A DNA stretch of 26,199 bases from 2-01-FULL-44-17 sp036517175 (GCA_036517175.1 DATDXQ010000004.1:1-26199), one strand, 5' to 3'; shown: positions 15,266 to 22,781, numbered from the stretch's first letter. The notes: generated by a model from the sequence alone, not told the origin. Translations and numbers: made by a program.

Positions 15266-15276
15266 GGTAGTATGTG
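15244..15276. promoter_or_regulatory. PadR operator: perfect 15-bp inverted repeat
   Basis: CACATACTACCTTGC (15244-15258) is separated by GAT from its exact reverse complement (15262-15276). The outer ATACTACC/GGTAGTAT arms are separated as expected for a PadR dimer site. A second, shorter motif TACTACC-GGTAG lies at 15286-15297 and may be a secondary half-site. Overlap with the padR promoter predicts autorepression. Confidence 0.85.
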
Positions 15277-15346
15277 GACATTGTTTACTACCGGTAGAAC
15301 ATGCTGTTTTTGGCAGCTCTCTTTTAGGGGTCTGCATAAGAAGGGA

Positions 15347-15397
15347 TTGACAATATAACCTTGAGGCTGTATAATTATTGAATTATAGGGATAGGAG
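15347..15397 (+). promoter_or_regulatory. consensus promoter and Shine-Dalgarno for the 109-aa orphan gene
   Basis: TTGACA (15347-15352), a 17-nt spacer and TATAAT (15370-15375) match the sigma70 consensus exactly. An AGGAG Shine-Dalgarno (15393-15397) lies 5 nt before the ATG at 15403. It is the strongest predicted promoter in the window. Confidence 0.9.
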
Positions 15398-15402
15398 TAG
15401 GA

Positions 15403-15732
15403 ATGGATAAGCCAAGAATCGTTGATGAGTCGGACCGGGTATTTTACCCGATCAGACCGGAACACATTGATACAAATAAGTCGTTTTTAAGCGTATTCAC
15501 CGATAATCATTCAGAAATATATGCTCGTGCAATCGTTAGAATTGCACAAGTAGATCACGCTTGGAAACCTTTCCAACCAGATGAATATGGGACGTTAGGA
15601 GGTCTAGAATTTTGTACTCTTGTGTCGAGTCATTACGTGATTATTGACAAAGATGGTTTATGTCGTGTAACCCATGAATTTGTATGCAGATGTTTCAGCT
15701 CCTTACCAGCTTTGTCCCCTATGGATTGGTAG
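15403..15732 (+). CDS. orphan 109-aa protein of unknown function, strong expression signals
   Basis: This 109-aa protein has no recognised family, no signal peptide and no membrane helix. It begins MDKPRIVDESDRVFYPIRPE and has a central VDHAWKPFQPDEYGTLGGLEF block and a Cys-rich end (LCRVTHEFVCRCFSSLPAL). It is a complete transcription unit: perfect TTGACA-17-TATAAT promoter, AGGAG ribosome-binding site and an intrinsic terminator 4 nt after the stop. This signal set differs from the near-leaderless genes around it, which suggests either high expression or different ancestry. A 7-bp hairpin GTGCAAT/ATTGCAC (15527-15547) lies within the coding region. It is divergent from padR. Confidence 0.8.
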   Translation: MDKPRIVDESDRVFYPIRPEHIDTNKSFLSVFTDNHSEIYARAIVRIAQVDHAWKPFQPDEYGTLGGLEFCTLVSSHYVIIDKDGLCRVTHEFVCRCFSSLPALSPMDW

Positions 15733-15735
15733 ACT

Positions 15736-15765
15736 ACCGCCGATAAGCAATCAAGGCGGTTTTTA
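15736..15765 (+). terminator. rho-independent terminator after orphan gene
   Basis: The stem ACCGCC (15736-15741) pairs with GGCGGT (15755-15760), loop 13 nt, followed by TTTTA and further T residues. It closes the orphan transcription unit. Confidence 0.8.
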
Positions 15766-15803
15766 TTTTATCAAAATTGGTTTATAATCAATAATATTAA
15801 AAA

Positions 15804-16472
15804 ATGGCTTGGCCTAAATTATTAATTTTTGTAAGACATGCAGAATCAGAAGGTAATGTTCTCTCATCAGACGAGAGGGCCAAATTTGATTTGGCAACCC
15901 ATTCTTACAAGCTAACCCCGAGAGGACAAAAACAAGCAAAAATTACGGGCGAATATTTAAATAAGAAATTCGGAAAGTTTGACGTCTACTATCAATCATA
16001 TTATTCACGCACGCAGCAAACACTCCAGTTAATGTACCCCGAAGCCCATGTTTATGAGGATTCGAGGTTGGCAGAAGCCCAAAGAGGTGTTTGGCACACA
16101 ATGACTACGGATCAGATAAAGAAAAGGTTCCCGGAAGAAATAGAAAGGCGCAAAAGAGAAGGACTGTATCATTACCGCCCCCTTGGAGGCGAAAGTTGGC
16201 CTGACGTTGAATTGAGAATTCATAGTTTTTTAGGCACCTTAAATCGTGATTATAGCAACAAAAAAGTTCTTTGCGCCGTGCATGGTCATTGGCTAATATT
16301 GTTTCAAAAATTAATACAACATTTCTCAATTGAAGAAGCCGTAGACAGATATCATAACAAGCCATTTGAAAATGCCTCAATCACTATTTACAACAGCAAA
16401 ACACTCAAGGGCATGTCCCGACTCGTATTAAAGGAACAGAACTTGGTTCCTTGGAACGGTAAAGTAAGATAA
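15804..16472 (+). CDS. histidine phosphatase family protein (phosphoglycerate mutase-like)
   Basis: This 222-aa cytoplasmic enzyme belongs to the histidine phosphatase superfamily. The catalytic His12 is in the signature FVRHAESEGN. Further active-site residues are Arg in SYYSRTQQT, Glu in RLAEAQRGVWHTM and the second His160 in AVHGHW. GGESWPDVELRI in the middle resembles fructose-2,6-bisphosphatase and alpha-ribazole phosphatase relatives. The substrate cannot be told; a broad-specificity sugar- or nucleotide-phosphate phosphatase is likely. A TATAAT at 15783-15788 ends 15 nt before the ATG and serves as a probable promoter. No Shine-Dalgarno is visible. Confidence 0.93.
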   Translation: MAWPKLLIFVRHAESEGNVLSSDERAKFDLATHSYKLTPRGQKQAKITGEYLNKKFGKFDVYYQSYYSRTQQTLQLMYPEAHVYEDSRLAEAQRGVWHTMTTDQIKKRFPEEIERRKREGLYHYRPLGGESWPDVELRIHSFLGTLNRDYSNKKVLCAVHGHWLILFQKLIQHFSIEEAVDRYHNKPFENASITIYNSKTLKGMSRLVLKEQNLVPWNGKVR

Positions 16473-16563
16473 ACAACCCAAATACTTGATTTTTTAATTG
16501 ATTCATGTTATTTTTGTTATGTACCCCACAAGTGGTGGATAAGCAGGTTTTAGCCTATTTAAT

Positions 16564-16800
16564 ATGAAAAATAAGAAAGACAAAGAACGCGCAGAATTCA
16601 ATGAAAAACCGGTTTCATTAGCGGTCTTTTTTGAGTCATACAACAAGAGTATTCCGCCGACCTTTCCTAAGGCTACTATCAGTATTCTAAAAAAATTTGA
16701 AAATACTCACCCAGACCTTTTTAAACAAAAGGATGGATGGTCAGTAGACAGGCACCGTAAAAGGCTTATGGACTGGCTTGCTTCTTATGACAACTCTTAA
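16564..16800 (+). CDS. small conserved-looking protein preceding DEAD-box helicase
   Basis: This 78-aa soluble protein is rich in Lys, Phe and Pro (FFESYNKSIPPTFPKATISI, then HPDLFKQKDGWSVDRHRKR and LMDWLASYDNS). No named family is recognised. Coding lies 2 nt upstream of the helicase start, so the two are almost certainly translated from the same mRNA and the small protein may work with it. The 91-nt gap to the phosphatase gene holds no clear promoter. Confidence 0.65.
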   Translation: MKNKKDKERAEFNEKPVSLAVFFESYNKSIPPTFPKATISILKKFENTHPDLFKQKDGWSVDRHRKRLMDWLASYDNS

Positions 16801-16802
16801 TT

Positions 16803-18050
16803 ATGGAAAAAATAGAATCTCATAAACATGAAAATTTAGAAAGTTTTTATGGCCTGGGAATTGCTCCCAGGCTTTTAGGTATTTTAGATCAATTGGGTTT
16901 CAAGAAACCAACACCCATACAATCACAAGCCATACCCTTAGCAATACAGGGTAAAGATATTGTTGGCATAGCCCAAACAGGTACTGGTAAAACTCTGGCA
17001 TTTGGCATACCCATGCTACAAATTTTACCCCAAATAAAGGGTCAGGGGTTGATAGTTTTACCAACACGCGAGCTGGCTCTTCAAGTAGACGAAGCTCTTG
17101 TTAAGGTCGGCCGTACTCTCGGATTGAAAACCGCAGTCTTGATAGGTGGTCTCTCGATGGTAAACCAAAAACGCGCCATTTTGGCCAAACCGGACATAAT
17201 TATAGTCACGCCAGGGCGCCTAATAGATCATCTAAATCAAAAAAGTGTTCACTTAAACGATGTTAAAATATTAATTTTGGATGAAGCTGACCGGATGTTT
17301 GATATGGGATTTGCTCCACAAATAAGACGGATCCTCACAAGTGTACCCAAGGAGCGCCAGACAATGCTTTTTTCAGCAACCATGCCAGCAGAAATTATGA
17401 GAATGGCGGCAACACACATGAAACTTCCTCTAAGAATAGAGATAGCACCGGCAGGCGCAACTGCCGATCGAGTCACTCAGGAAATTTTTGTGGTTCAAAA
17501 TATTCAAAAATTCTCACTACTCCACAAACTACTTGAATCATATCTTGGTTCTACGCTCATATTTACCAGAACAAAACATGGAGCCAAGAAGATAGTCAGA
17601 CAATTAAGGGCTGTTGGCGTCAGCACAGCAGAGATCCACTCCAATCGATCTCTTGCTCAACGCCGTGAAGCTCTCGAGGGATTCAAAAGCGGTAAATACA
17701 GAACATTAATAGCTACTGACATTATGGCGCGCGGCATAGATGTTAACGGAATTGAATTGGTCGTTAACTACGACTTACCATCTACCCCGGATGATTATGT
17801 TCACAGGATTGGCCGTACAGCTCGTGCCGGCGCAAGTGGACATGCCATTACGTTTGCTATGCCAGATGAGGCTAGGGAAATACGATCAATTGAAAGGCTA
17901 ATTAAACAAGTCCTACCTATATCTAAGTTACCCGATTTACCAGCAATTGCTCCAGTTATGGCCACACCTTTTTTACAAAATCTACCCAGAAGCAATCCAA
18001 CTTCATCTAGCCGTGCAAGACAAAGCAGGCATTTTGGACCCAGAAGATAA
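16803..18050 (+). CDS. DEAD-box ATP-dependent RNA helicase
   Basis: This 415-aa enzyme has the full set of DEAD-box motifs: Q motif (GFKKPTPIQSQAIP), motif I AQTGTGKT (57-64), PTRELALQ, TPGRL, motif II DEAD (160-163, in LDEADRMFDMGF), SATMP, IFTRTKHGAKK, ATDIMARGIDV and the motif VI region YVHRIGRTARAGASG. It resembles RhlE-type helicases, with a short basic C-terminal tail (SSSRARQSRHFGPRR) for RNA contact. Its likely role is RNA unfolding in ribosome assembly or decay, which fits the following pseudouridine synthase and Obg genes. A hairpin with a T run sits at codons 17-23 of the coding region. Confidence 0.97.
   Translation: MEKIESHKHENLESFYGLGIAPRLLGILDQLGFKKPTPIQSQAIPLAIQGKDIVGIAQTGTGKTLAFGIPMLQILPQIKGQGLIVLPTRELALQVDEALVKVGRTLGLKTAVLIGGLSMVNQKRAILAKPDIIIVTPGRLIDHLNQKSVHLNDVKILILDEADRMFDMGFAPQIRRILTSVPKERQTMLFSATMPAEIMRMAATHMKLPLRIEIAPAGATADRVTQEIFVVQNIQKFSLLHKLLESYLGSTLIFTRTKHGAKKIVRQLRAVGVSTAEIHSNRSLAQRREALEGFKSGKYRTLIATDIMARGIDVNGIELVVNYDLPSTPDDYVHRIGRTARAGASGHAITFAMPDEAREIRSIERLIKQVLPISKLPDLPAIAPVMATPFLQNLPRSNPTSSSRARQSRHFGPRR
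16852..16876 (+). promoter_or_regulatory. terminator-like hairpin within the 5' end of the helicase gene
   Basis: GCCTGGGA (16852-16859) pairs perfectly with TCCCAGGC (16865-16872), loop ATTGC, followed at once by TTTT. This 8-bp GC-rich stem with a T run begins 49 nt after the helicase ATG. It could work as an attenuator that the helicase itself influences, or it may be a coding coincidence. Confidence 0.4.
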
Positions 18051-18066
18051 CTAAATCAACCGTATC

Positions 18067-18720
18067 ATGATCAGGATAAATAAGTATCTAAGAGATAAAG
18101 GACTAGCTTCCAGGCGTGAGGCCGATAAGCTTATTGAGGATGGATTTGTTATTGTAAACAAAAAAAAGGCTATTCAAGGCATGATGGTAGATGAGGGTGA
18201 CGAAGTCGTAGTAAGAGGGAAAGCCAAAAACTATCAGTACCTGGCCTATTACAAGCCTCGAGGATTATCGACACAAGATAAAGCCGGCAGAGAAAATGTA
18301 GTTGATCAATGGAAGGACAGGGGTCTTTACCCAGTGGGAAGGCTAGACAAAGAATCTGAGGGACTGCTGGTATTAACAAATGACGGACGTGTTTCTCGAG
18401 ACCTTCTTTCAGAAAAATATCCTAAGGAATATGTAGTCAGCGTGAGAGAAAAATTAAGAAGCGGCATTCCGGCAATTTTAAAGTCTGGTATGCATACTAA
18501 AACTTTAGGCAAACTTCTTCCCGCCGAATCAAAAATAATGGGCTCCCATTCAATTAGAATTATTTTGCACGAAGGCAAAAAACATCAAATCAGAATAATG
18601 CTAAGTGAACTTAAATACACAGTGGTTTCCCTAAAGCGTGTAGCGATAGGAAAAATAAAATTAGGCAATCTCCAACCTGGTCAAACGCGTACCCTATCCG
18701 GAGAATTTTTATTACGCTAA
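18067..18720 (+). CDS. RsuA/RluB/RluF-type rRNA pseudouridine synthase
   Basis: This 217-aa enzyme isomerises uridine to pseudouridine in ribosomal RNA. An S4 RNA-binding domain is at the N-terminus (INKYLRDKGLASRREADKLIEDG), followed by LAYYKPRGLS and the catalytic-Asp motif PVGRLDKESEGLLVLTNDG. The C-terminal part contains KKHQIRIMLSEL. The order and length match single-domain members of the RsuA/RluB family; the exact target uridine cannot be told. It follows the helicase after 16 nt and its stop overlaps the Obg start by 1 nt (TAATG), giving translational coupling. Confidence 0.95.
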   Translation: MIRINKYLRDKGLASRREADKLIEDGFVIVNKKKAIQGMMVDEGDEVVVRGKAKNYQYLAYYKPRGLSTQDKAGRENVVDQWKDRGLYPVGRLDKESEGLLVLTNDGRVSRDLLSEKYPKEYVVSVREKLRSGIPAILKSGMHTKTLGKLLPAESKIMGSHSIRIILHEGKKHQIRIMLSELKYTVVSLKRVAIGKIKLGNLQPGQTRTLSGEFLLR

Positions 18721-19676
18721 TGCTTATAGACAATGTTACAATCCGTGTCAAGGCTGGCAATGGCGGAGACGGCAAAGCTGCTTTTAATTCTAATATGAAC
18801 AGTCTTGGGCCAGTTGGTGGTGATGGTGGTAAGGGTGGAGATATATACTGCGAGGGCACATCAGACCTAAACGCTCTCATACAATTCAGAAACAAAAAAG
18901 AAGTTAAGACTGAGAATGGGGGAAATGGAAGGGGCCAATCAATAGATGGTAAGGACGGAGAAGACCTAATTCTAAAAGTTCCAGTAGGGACAGTTATTGC
19001 TAACATTGAGAGCGGATCTGTCAATGAAATTGTTAAAAAATCTGATAAAATTTTGATAGCCCAAGGAGGGCATGGTGGAATTGGCAACTTCAAATTCCGC
19101 TCTGCCACAAATACAAGTCCCAAAGAATTCACCAGGGGTAAACCAGGAGAAGAGTTTACAATTAGATTTGAACTCAAACTCATAGCAGATGTTGGTCTTG
19201 TTGGTTTACCTAACGCTGGCAAATCGAGCCTACTCAATGAACTAACAAACGCCAAAAGCAAAGTAGCAAACTATCCATTTACAACTCTTGAGCCAAACTT
19301 AGGTGTTTACTATGAATTAATCATCGCCGACATACCTGGACTCATTGAGGGAGCATCTAGCGGTAAGGGTCTGGGTATCAAATTCCTTAAACACATAGAG
19401 CGCACCAATACTTTGTTTCATTTGATTTCTGCTGAATCTGAAGACGCAACAAAAGATTATGCAGTAATAAGGAAAGAACTCAAAAACCACAGCCTTTTAC
19501 TGGCTGAGAAGCCGGAATATATTTTTGTTACCAAGAGCGACAAAGTTACGTCAGCCGTGCTTAAAAACAAAATCAATTTGTTGAAAAAAATAAATAAAAA
19601 TATTCTGGCTATTTCGATTCACGACCAAGATAGTATTACTCAGGTCAAAAATCTATTAAATAAACTAAAATCCTAA
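18720..19676 (+). CDS. obg: GTPase Obg (compact form)
   Basis: This 318-aa GTPase is involved in 50S ribosome maturation and stress control. The N-terminal glycine-rich Obg fold (residues 1-155) is present: VKAGNGGDGKAAF and GGDGGKGGDIY. G1 is GLPNAGKSS (162-170), switch region YPFTTLEPNLG, G3 DIPGL (204-208), G4 TKSD (271-274) in place of the usual NKxD, and ISIHD for G5. The C-terminal OCT domain of longer homologues is absent, as in many short Obg proteins. The FRREK segment usual after the first glycine block is replaced by FNSNMNS. It is coupled to the pseudouridine synthase by a 1-nt overlap. Confidence 0.96.
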   Translation: MLIDNVTIRVKAGNGGDGKAAFNSNMNSLGPVGGDGGKGGDIYCEGTSDLNALIQFRNKKEVKTENGGNGRGQSIDGKDGEDLILKVPVGTVIANIESGSVNEIVKKSDKILIAQGGHGGIGNFKFRSATNTSPKEFTRGKPGEEFTIRFELKLIADVGLVGLPNAGKSSLLNELTNAKSKVANYPFTTLEPNLGVYYELIIADIPGLIEGASSGKGLGIKFLKHIERTNTLFHLISAESEDATKDYAVIRKELKNHSLLLAEKPEYIFVTKSDKVTSAVLKNKINLLKKINKNILAISIHDQDSITQVKNLLNKLKS

Positions 19677-19682
19677 AAATTA

Positions 19683-19711
19683 TTGATACAAAATCCTATA
19701 AATGATATAAA
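19683..19711 (+). promoter_or_regulatory. promoter of the cytochrome b5-like gene
   Basis: TTGATA (19683-19688), a 17-nt spacer and TATAAA (19706-19711), with TG-n before the -10. It ends 9 nt before the ATG, so the leader should be only about 3 nt. Confidence 0.75.
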
Positions 19712-19720
19712 TAAAATATT

Positions 19721-20152
19721 ATGAATAAGAAGATCATAATAATACTCCCAATCGTTGCTCTGTTGATAGCGGTATTTTGGATATTTCCCCAAAAACCACC
19801 TGAGCAAAATGATTCATTAATTTCAACAACTCCAACCCTAGAAGAAATTGCATCAAATACACCGACAACGTCTCCGACCGCATCTCAGACGACGCCGGTA
19901 TCTCCCGTTGGAAACAATAGTTTTACAATAACTGAGGTGGCCGAGCATGATAATATAAGTAGCTGCTGGACTGTTATAAATGGCGATGTGTATGATCTTA
20001 CTAAGTGGATACCTCAGCACCCAGGAGGACCTGACAAAATACTTAGCATTTGTGGAACAGATGGCACTTCTAAATTCGTGGATCAACACGACAATGCCCC
20101 CAAACAGCAAAATATTTTAGTAGGTTTCAAGATCGGTATTTTAGTAAACTAA
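19721..20152 (+). CDS. membrane-anchored cytochrome b5-like haem-binding protein
   Basis: This 143-aa protein has an N-terminal membrane anchor (about residues 4-23), a Ser/Thr/Pro-rich linker (about 30-68) and a C-terminal cytochrome b5-type haem domain. Diagnostic features are FTITEVAEHDNISSCWTVI, GDVYDLTKWIPQHPGG and CGTDGTSKFVDQH. The two axial haem ligands are His100 (in HPGG) and His123, 23 residues apart as in cytochrome b5. The domain should lie outside the cytoplasm, tethered by the anchor. It has its own promoter and is followed after 18 nt by a DUF2238 membrane protein, a possible electron-transfer partner (inference). Confidence 0.93.
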   Translation: MNKKIIIILPIVALLIAVFWIFPQKPPEQNDSLISTTPTLEEIASNTPTTSPTASQTTPVSPVGNNSFTITEVAEHDNISSCWTVINGDVYDLTKWIPQHPGGPDKILSICGTDGTSKFVDQHDNAPKQQNILVGFKIGILVN

Positions 20153-20170
20153 ATCAATTATAAATTAAGA

Positions 20171-20755
20171 ATGGAGATCTCGGCTGATAAATTCGGTCAA
20201 ATATTGTTTATAGTCTATTGGGCGATATGGGGAATTTTGGCTCTTAGGCCTAGGGATAGAAGAACTTGGTGGCTTGAGAGCGTAACCCCTGTCGTTATTT
20301 TCCCTTTTTTATTTTGGATCAATAACCTCGGGCTCTTATCAAAAACATCATCAATAATAATCCTAATTTTTGCGTTGCTGCATGTTACCGCCGCTCGTTA
20401 TGTTTACGCCTCTATGCCGTTTGGAAATTGGATCAAAAAAAGGCTCAGCTTGGGACGTAATAATTATGACCGATTTGTTCACTTTTCTTATGGTGTTTTG
20501 ATGGTTCCAGTTTTTTACAGCTTGTTGTCTAGTTTTTTACCAGAAGCAAATATTTTAAGATCTATTTTCGCTTTCACAATAGTAGTCTCCGTAGGTTCTG
20601 TATACGAAATACTTGAATACGCAGCGGCGATTATGTTTGGTAAAAATGATAGCGCTGGTTTTCTTGGAATGCAGGGCGATATTTGGGATACCCAAAAAGA
20701 TATGCTAGCTCAAACAATTGGTGCCTTAATAAGCCTACTCTTTTTAATATCATAA
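20171..20755 (+). CDS. DUF2238 (YjdF-like) integral membrane protein
   Basis: This 194-aa protein has about five to six membrane helices. It matches DUF2238/YjdF by YDRFVHFSYG (about residue 97), SVYEILEYAAA and the C-terminal GMQGDIWDTQKDMLAQTIGA block, which are the family's most conserved regions. The His and the acidic residues YE/E and D/D lie near the membrane face and could bind a metal or cofactor. The function is unknown. It is co-transcribed with the cytochrome b5-like gene and ends 15 nt from the convergent pyruvate kinase gene. Confidence 0.9.
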   Translation: MEISADKFGQILFIVYWAIWGILALRPRDRRTWWLESVTPVVIFPFLFWINNLGLLSKTSSIIILIFALLHVTAARYVYASMPFGNWIKKRLSLGRNNYDRFVHFSYGVLMVPVFYSLLSSFLPEANILRSIFAFTIVVSVGSVYEILEYAAAIMFGKNDSAGFLGMQGDIWDTQKDMLAQTIGALISLLFLIS

Positions 20756-20770
20756 CAGACAAAAGGAACC

Positions 20771-22198
20771 CTAAATTTTTTGAACCAAAATCATATTTGT
20801 GCTACCACTCCTGCCAAATGGAACCCCAGCACTAAAAACATAGTGGTCTCCGGGTTTTAGTTCGATTAGTTTATTTTTTTCGGCTATTTTTTTAGCCTCT
20901 ATAAGAAAATCGTCAAAATTATAAAGATTTTTTACTATTTCAGCCTTAATACCCCAGGTAAAATTTAGGTCGTGTAATGTTTTTTCGTTTGGTGTTAAGG
21001 CAAGTATTGGCTGGCGTGGGCGATGTCTGGAGATTCTTCTGGCGGTTGCACCACTTTCGGTGAAGACCATGATCAATTTTGCCTTTATCCTGTCTGCTAG
21101 CGTTGCGGCTGATATACCAACTGCATCATAGGCATCGTTATCTTCTGGAAAATCCCTATGCTGTATGTGTGGCAACGCCTTGTCTATTATTTTAACCATT
21201 GTCTTGATAACCTCTTCTGGATACTTGCCCCTAGCAGTTTCTCCAGAAAGCATAACAGCGTCGGTACCATCCAATATAGCGTTAGCAACATCTGTAACTT
21301 CTGCTCTTGTTGGAAGATGACTCTGTGTCATAGATTCCAACATTTGTGTGGCTGTAATTACTGGTTTACCCATTTTTAGACAAAGATTAATTAACTTTTT
21401 TTGAATATGCGGAATTTCAGCCAAGGGAACAGCAAAACCCAAGTCGCCCCTAGCGACCATCAAGCCATCCGCAATTGCTAATATTTCGGCTGCATTTTTG
21501 ACTCCTGCTTGGGTTTCTATTTTGGCCAATACCATCGGATGCCTAGATTCTGGGATAAGATTTTTGATTTTTTCGATATCTTTTGCAGTTTGGACAAATG
21601 ATACTGCGAGGGCATCGGCCACTACTTGATCATTGTTTATGCCCAAAGAAGTTTCTATGTCCTGTGCGTCCTTTTCTGTAACCTCAAAATCATTTAGAAC
21701 AATGCCTTCGGCAGAAAATCCCATTTTGGATTTCAAAATACCACCAACAACCACCTTAGTAATTACACTGTCGTTATTTTTGGAAACCACCTCCAGGGTC
21801 GGCATGCCATCATTTAAATAAATCTCCCTTCCGACTTCGAGCCCGTCTATTATGTCTGGGAAATTTAGATTAAATTTTTGAGCTGAACCAGTATCTAATT
21901 GTTTTTTTGTTATTTCTATTTCGTCACCCACATTCGCCTGCGTCTCGGTAGCTATGCTACCTGTTCTTATTTTAGGACCGCTTAGATCAGCCATAATAGT
22001 GAGTGCTCTGCCAATCTTTTTTTCGACGTTTCTTATGTTAATAATATCCTCAACTATCTCTTCTTTGTTTTTGTGAGATAAATTCAAGCGAAAAACATCC
22101 ACACCTCTGCGGGCTAATTTTTCCAACATCTCAGGACTATTTGAGGCCGGGCCAATAGTTGCGATTATTTTTACTTTCTTGGAGTCAATGCTCATCAT
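20771..22198 (-). CDS. pyk: pyruvate kinase
   Basis: This 475-aa glycolytic enzyme makes pyruvate and ATP from phosphoenolpyruvate and ADP. Motifs are IATIGPASN, FRLNLSH, MADLSGPKIRTG, LAKIETQAG, MVARGDLGF and the catalytic region ITATQMLESM with PTRAEVTDVANAILDGTDA. The C-terminal regulatory domain is of normal size (to about residue 475). The ATG at 22198 is chosen because the extended -10 lies at 22216-22208; a GTG at 22219 would place the start upstream of the promoter. A second ATG follows directly at 22195. The leader is about 3 nt. It is divergent from the cupin gene, the two promoters back to back. Confidence 0.97.
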   Translation of the reverse strand: MMSIDSKKVKIIATIGPASNSPEMLEKLARRGVDVFRLNLSHKNKEEIVEDIINIRNVEKKIGRALTIMADLSGPKIRTGSIATETQANVGDEIEITKKQLDTGSAQKFNLNFPDIIDGLEVGREIYLNDGMPTLEVVSKNNDSVITKVVVGGILKSKMGFSAEGIVLNDFEVTEKDAQDIETSLGINNDQVVADALAVSFVQTAKDIEKIKNLIPESRHPMVLAKIETQAGVKNAAEILAIADGLMVARGDLGFAVPLAEIPHIQKKLINLCLKMGKPVITATQMLESMTQSHLPTRAEVTDVANAILDGTDAVMLSGETARGKYPEEVIKTMVKIIDKALPHIQHRDFPEDNDAYDAVGISAATLADRIKAKLIMVFTESGATARRISRHRPRQPILALTPNEKTLHDLNFTWGIKAEIVKNLYNFDDFLIEAKKIAEKNKLIELKPGDHYVFSAGVPFGRSGSTNMILVQKI

Positions 22199-22207
22199 AG
22201 GACATAA

Positions 22208-22235
22208 ATTATAACACACCTCTTAAAAAATACAA
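22208..22235 (-). promoter_or_regulatory. pyk promoter, extended -10
   Basis: On the minus strand TTGTAT (22235-22230), a 16-nt spacer and TATAAT (22213-22208), with TG-n at 22216-22214. It ends 9 nt before the pyk ATG. Confidence 0.75.
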
Positions 22236-22237
22236 TC

Positions 22238-22264
22238 TTGGACTTATTTTCCATGTGATATAAT
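22238..22264 (+). promoter_or_regulatory. cupin gene promoter, extended -10, leaderless
   Basis: TTGGAC (22238-22243), a 15-nt spacer and TG-a-TATAAT (-10 at 22259-22264). Only 6 nt separate the -10 from the ATG at 22271, so transcription should start on or next to the A of the start codon. Confidence 0.75.
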
Positions 22265-22270
22265 TTAATT

Positions 22271-22666
22271 ATGAAGGGCTTCGTAGAGAATATAGAAAAA
22301 ATAACTCTTGAAAATCAAAATTTTAGGCAAGTTTTGTATACTGCCCAAAATAGCCAACTGGTCGTGATGAGTATCAGGCCAGGTCAAGATATAGGGGAGG
22401 AGATACACCAGCTTGATCAATTCATAAGATGTGAGAGAGGCACAGGCAAAGCAATTCTGGATGATGTTCAACATGACATAAGCGATGGTTTTGTCGTGGT
22501 TGTGCCAGCTGGCACAAAGCATAATATTGTCAACAAGTCAGCAGAACAAGATCTTAAGCTCTACACCTTATATTCTCCACCGAACCACAGAGAGGGTGTT
22601 GTTCATGCAACCAAAGACCAGGCAATCGCCGATGAAGAACACTTTGATGGTAAGACGACGGAATAA
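22271..22666 (+). CDS. cupin domain protein
   Basis: This 131-aa single-domain beta-barrel protein has cupin motif 1 in degenerate form (GQDIGEEIHQLDQFIRCERGTG: one His kept, the usual HxH replaced by H-x-x-D-Q) and motif 2 (VVVVPAGTKHNIVN) with its His. The C-terminal block PPNHREGVVH and HFDGKTTE is typical of a subgroup of bacterial cupins related to sugar-phosphate isomerases and is strongly conserved there. Metal binding through the Glu/His residues is probable; the substrate is unknown. Its mRNA should be leaderless. A perfect 18-bp palindrome at 22500-22517 falls in the VPAGTK codons. Confidence 0.92.
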   Translation: MKGFVENIEKITLENQNFRQVLYTAQNSQLVVMSIRPGQDIGEEIHQLDQFIRCERGTGKAILDDVQHDISDGFVVVVPAGTKHNIVNKSAEQDLKLYTLYSPPNHREGVVHATKDQAIADEEHFDGKTTE

Positions 22667-22686
22667 TTTCAAGAATATTGATCATT

Positions 22687-22695
22687 TGTTATAAT
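22687..22695 (+). promoter_or_regulatory. extended -10 promoter (TGtTATAAT) with about 80-nt leader
   Basis: A perfect TG-n-TATAAT lies 86 nt before the next ATG, unlike the leaderless arrangement elsewhere. The leader ends in a CATTAC/GTAATG hairpin (22769-22784, loop AAAA) that includes the start codon and could limit translation. Confidence 0.6.
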
Positions 22696-22781
22696 CGAAA
22701 ATAAATATTAATTACACTGACTTTTTTTGTTTCGCAAGTAATACTGGCGGAATGGTTTAAAGTCGTGTCATTACAAAAGTA

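Noticed and set aside
16431..16452. 7-bp hairpin AAGGAAC/GTTCCTT near the end of the phosphatase gene
   Set aside because: It is inside coding sequence and not followed by a T run; it is not a terminator.
18611..19261. 216-codon minus-strand open frame opposite obg
   Set aside because: Its Pro/Ser/Leu-rich composition mirrors the glycine-rich Obg fold read backwards; no start signals.
22199..22219. GTG start for pyruvate kinase at 22219
   Set aside because: The TATAAT of the promoter would then lie inside the coding region; the ATG at 22198 fits the transcription start.
22500..22517. Perfect 18-bp palindrome in the cupin gene
   Set aside because: It falls on the codons of the conserved cupin motif VPAGTK, so coding constraint explains it adequately.
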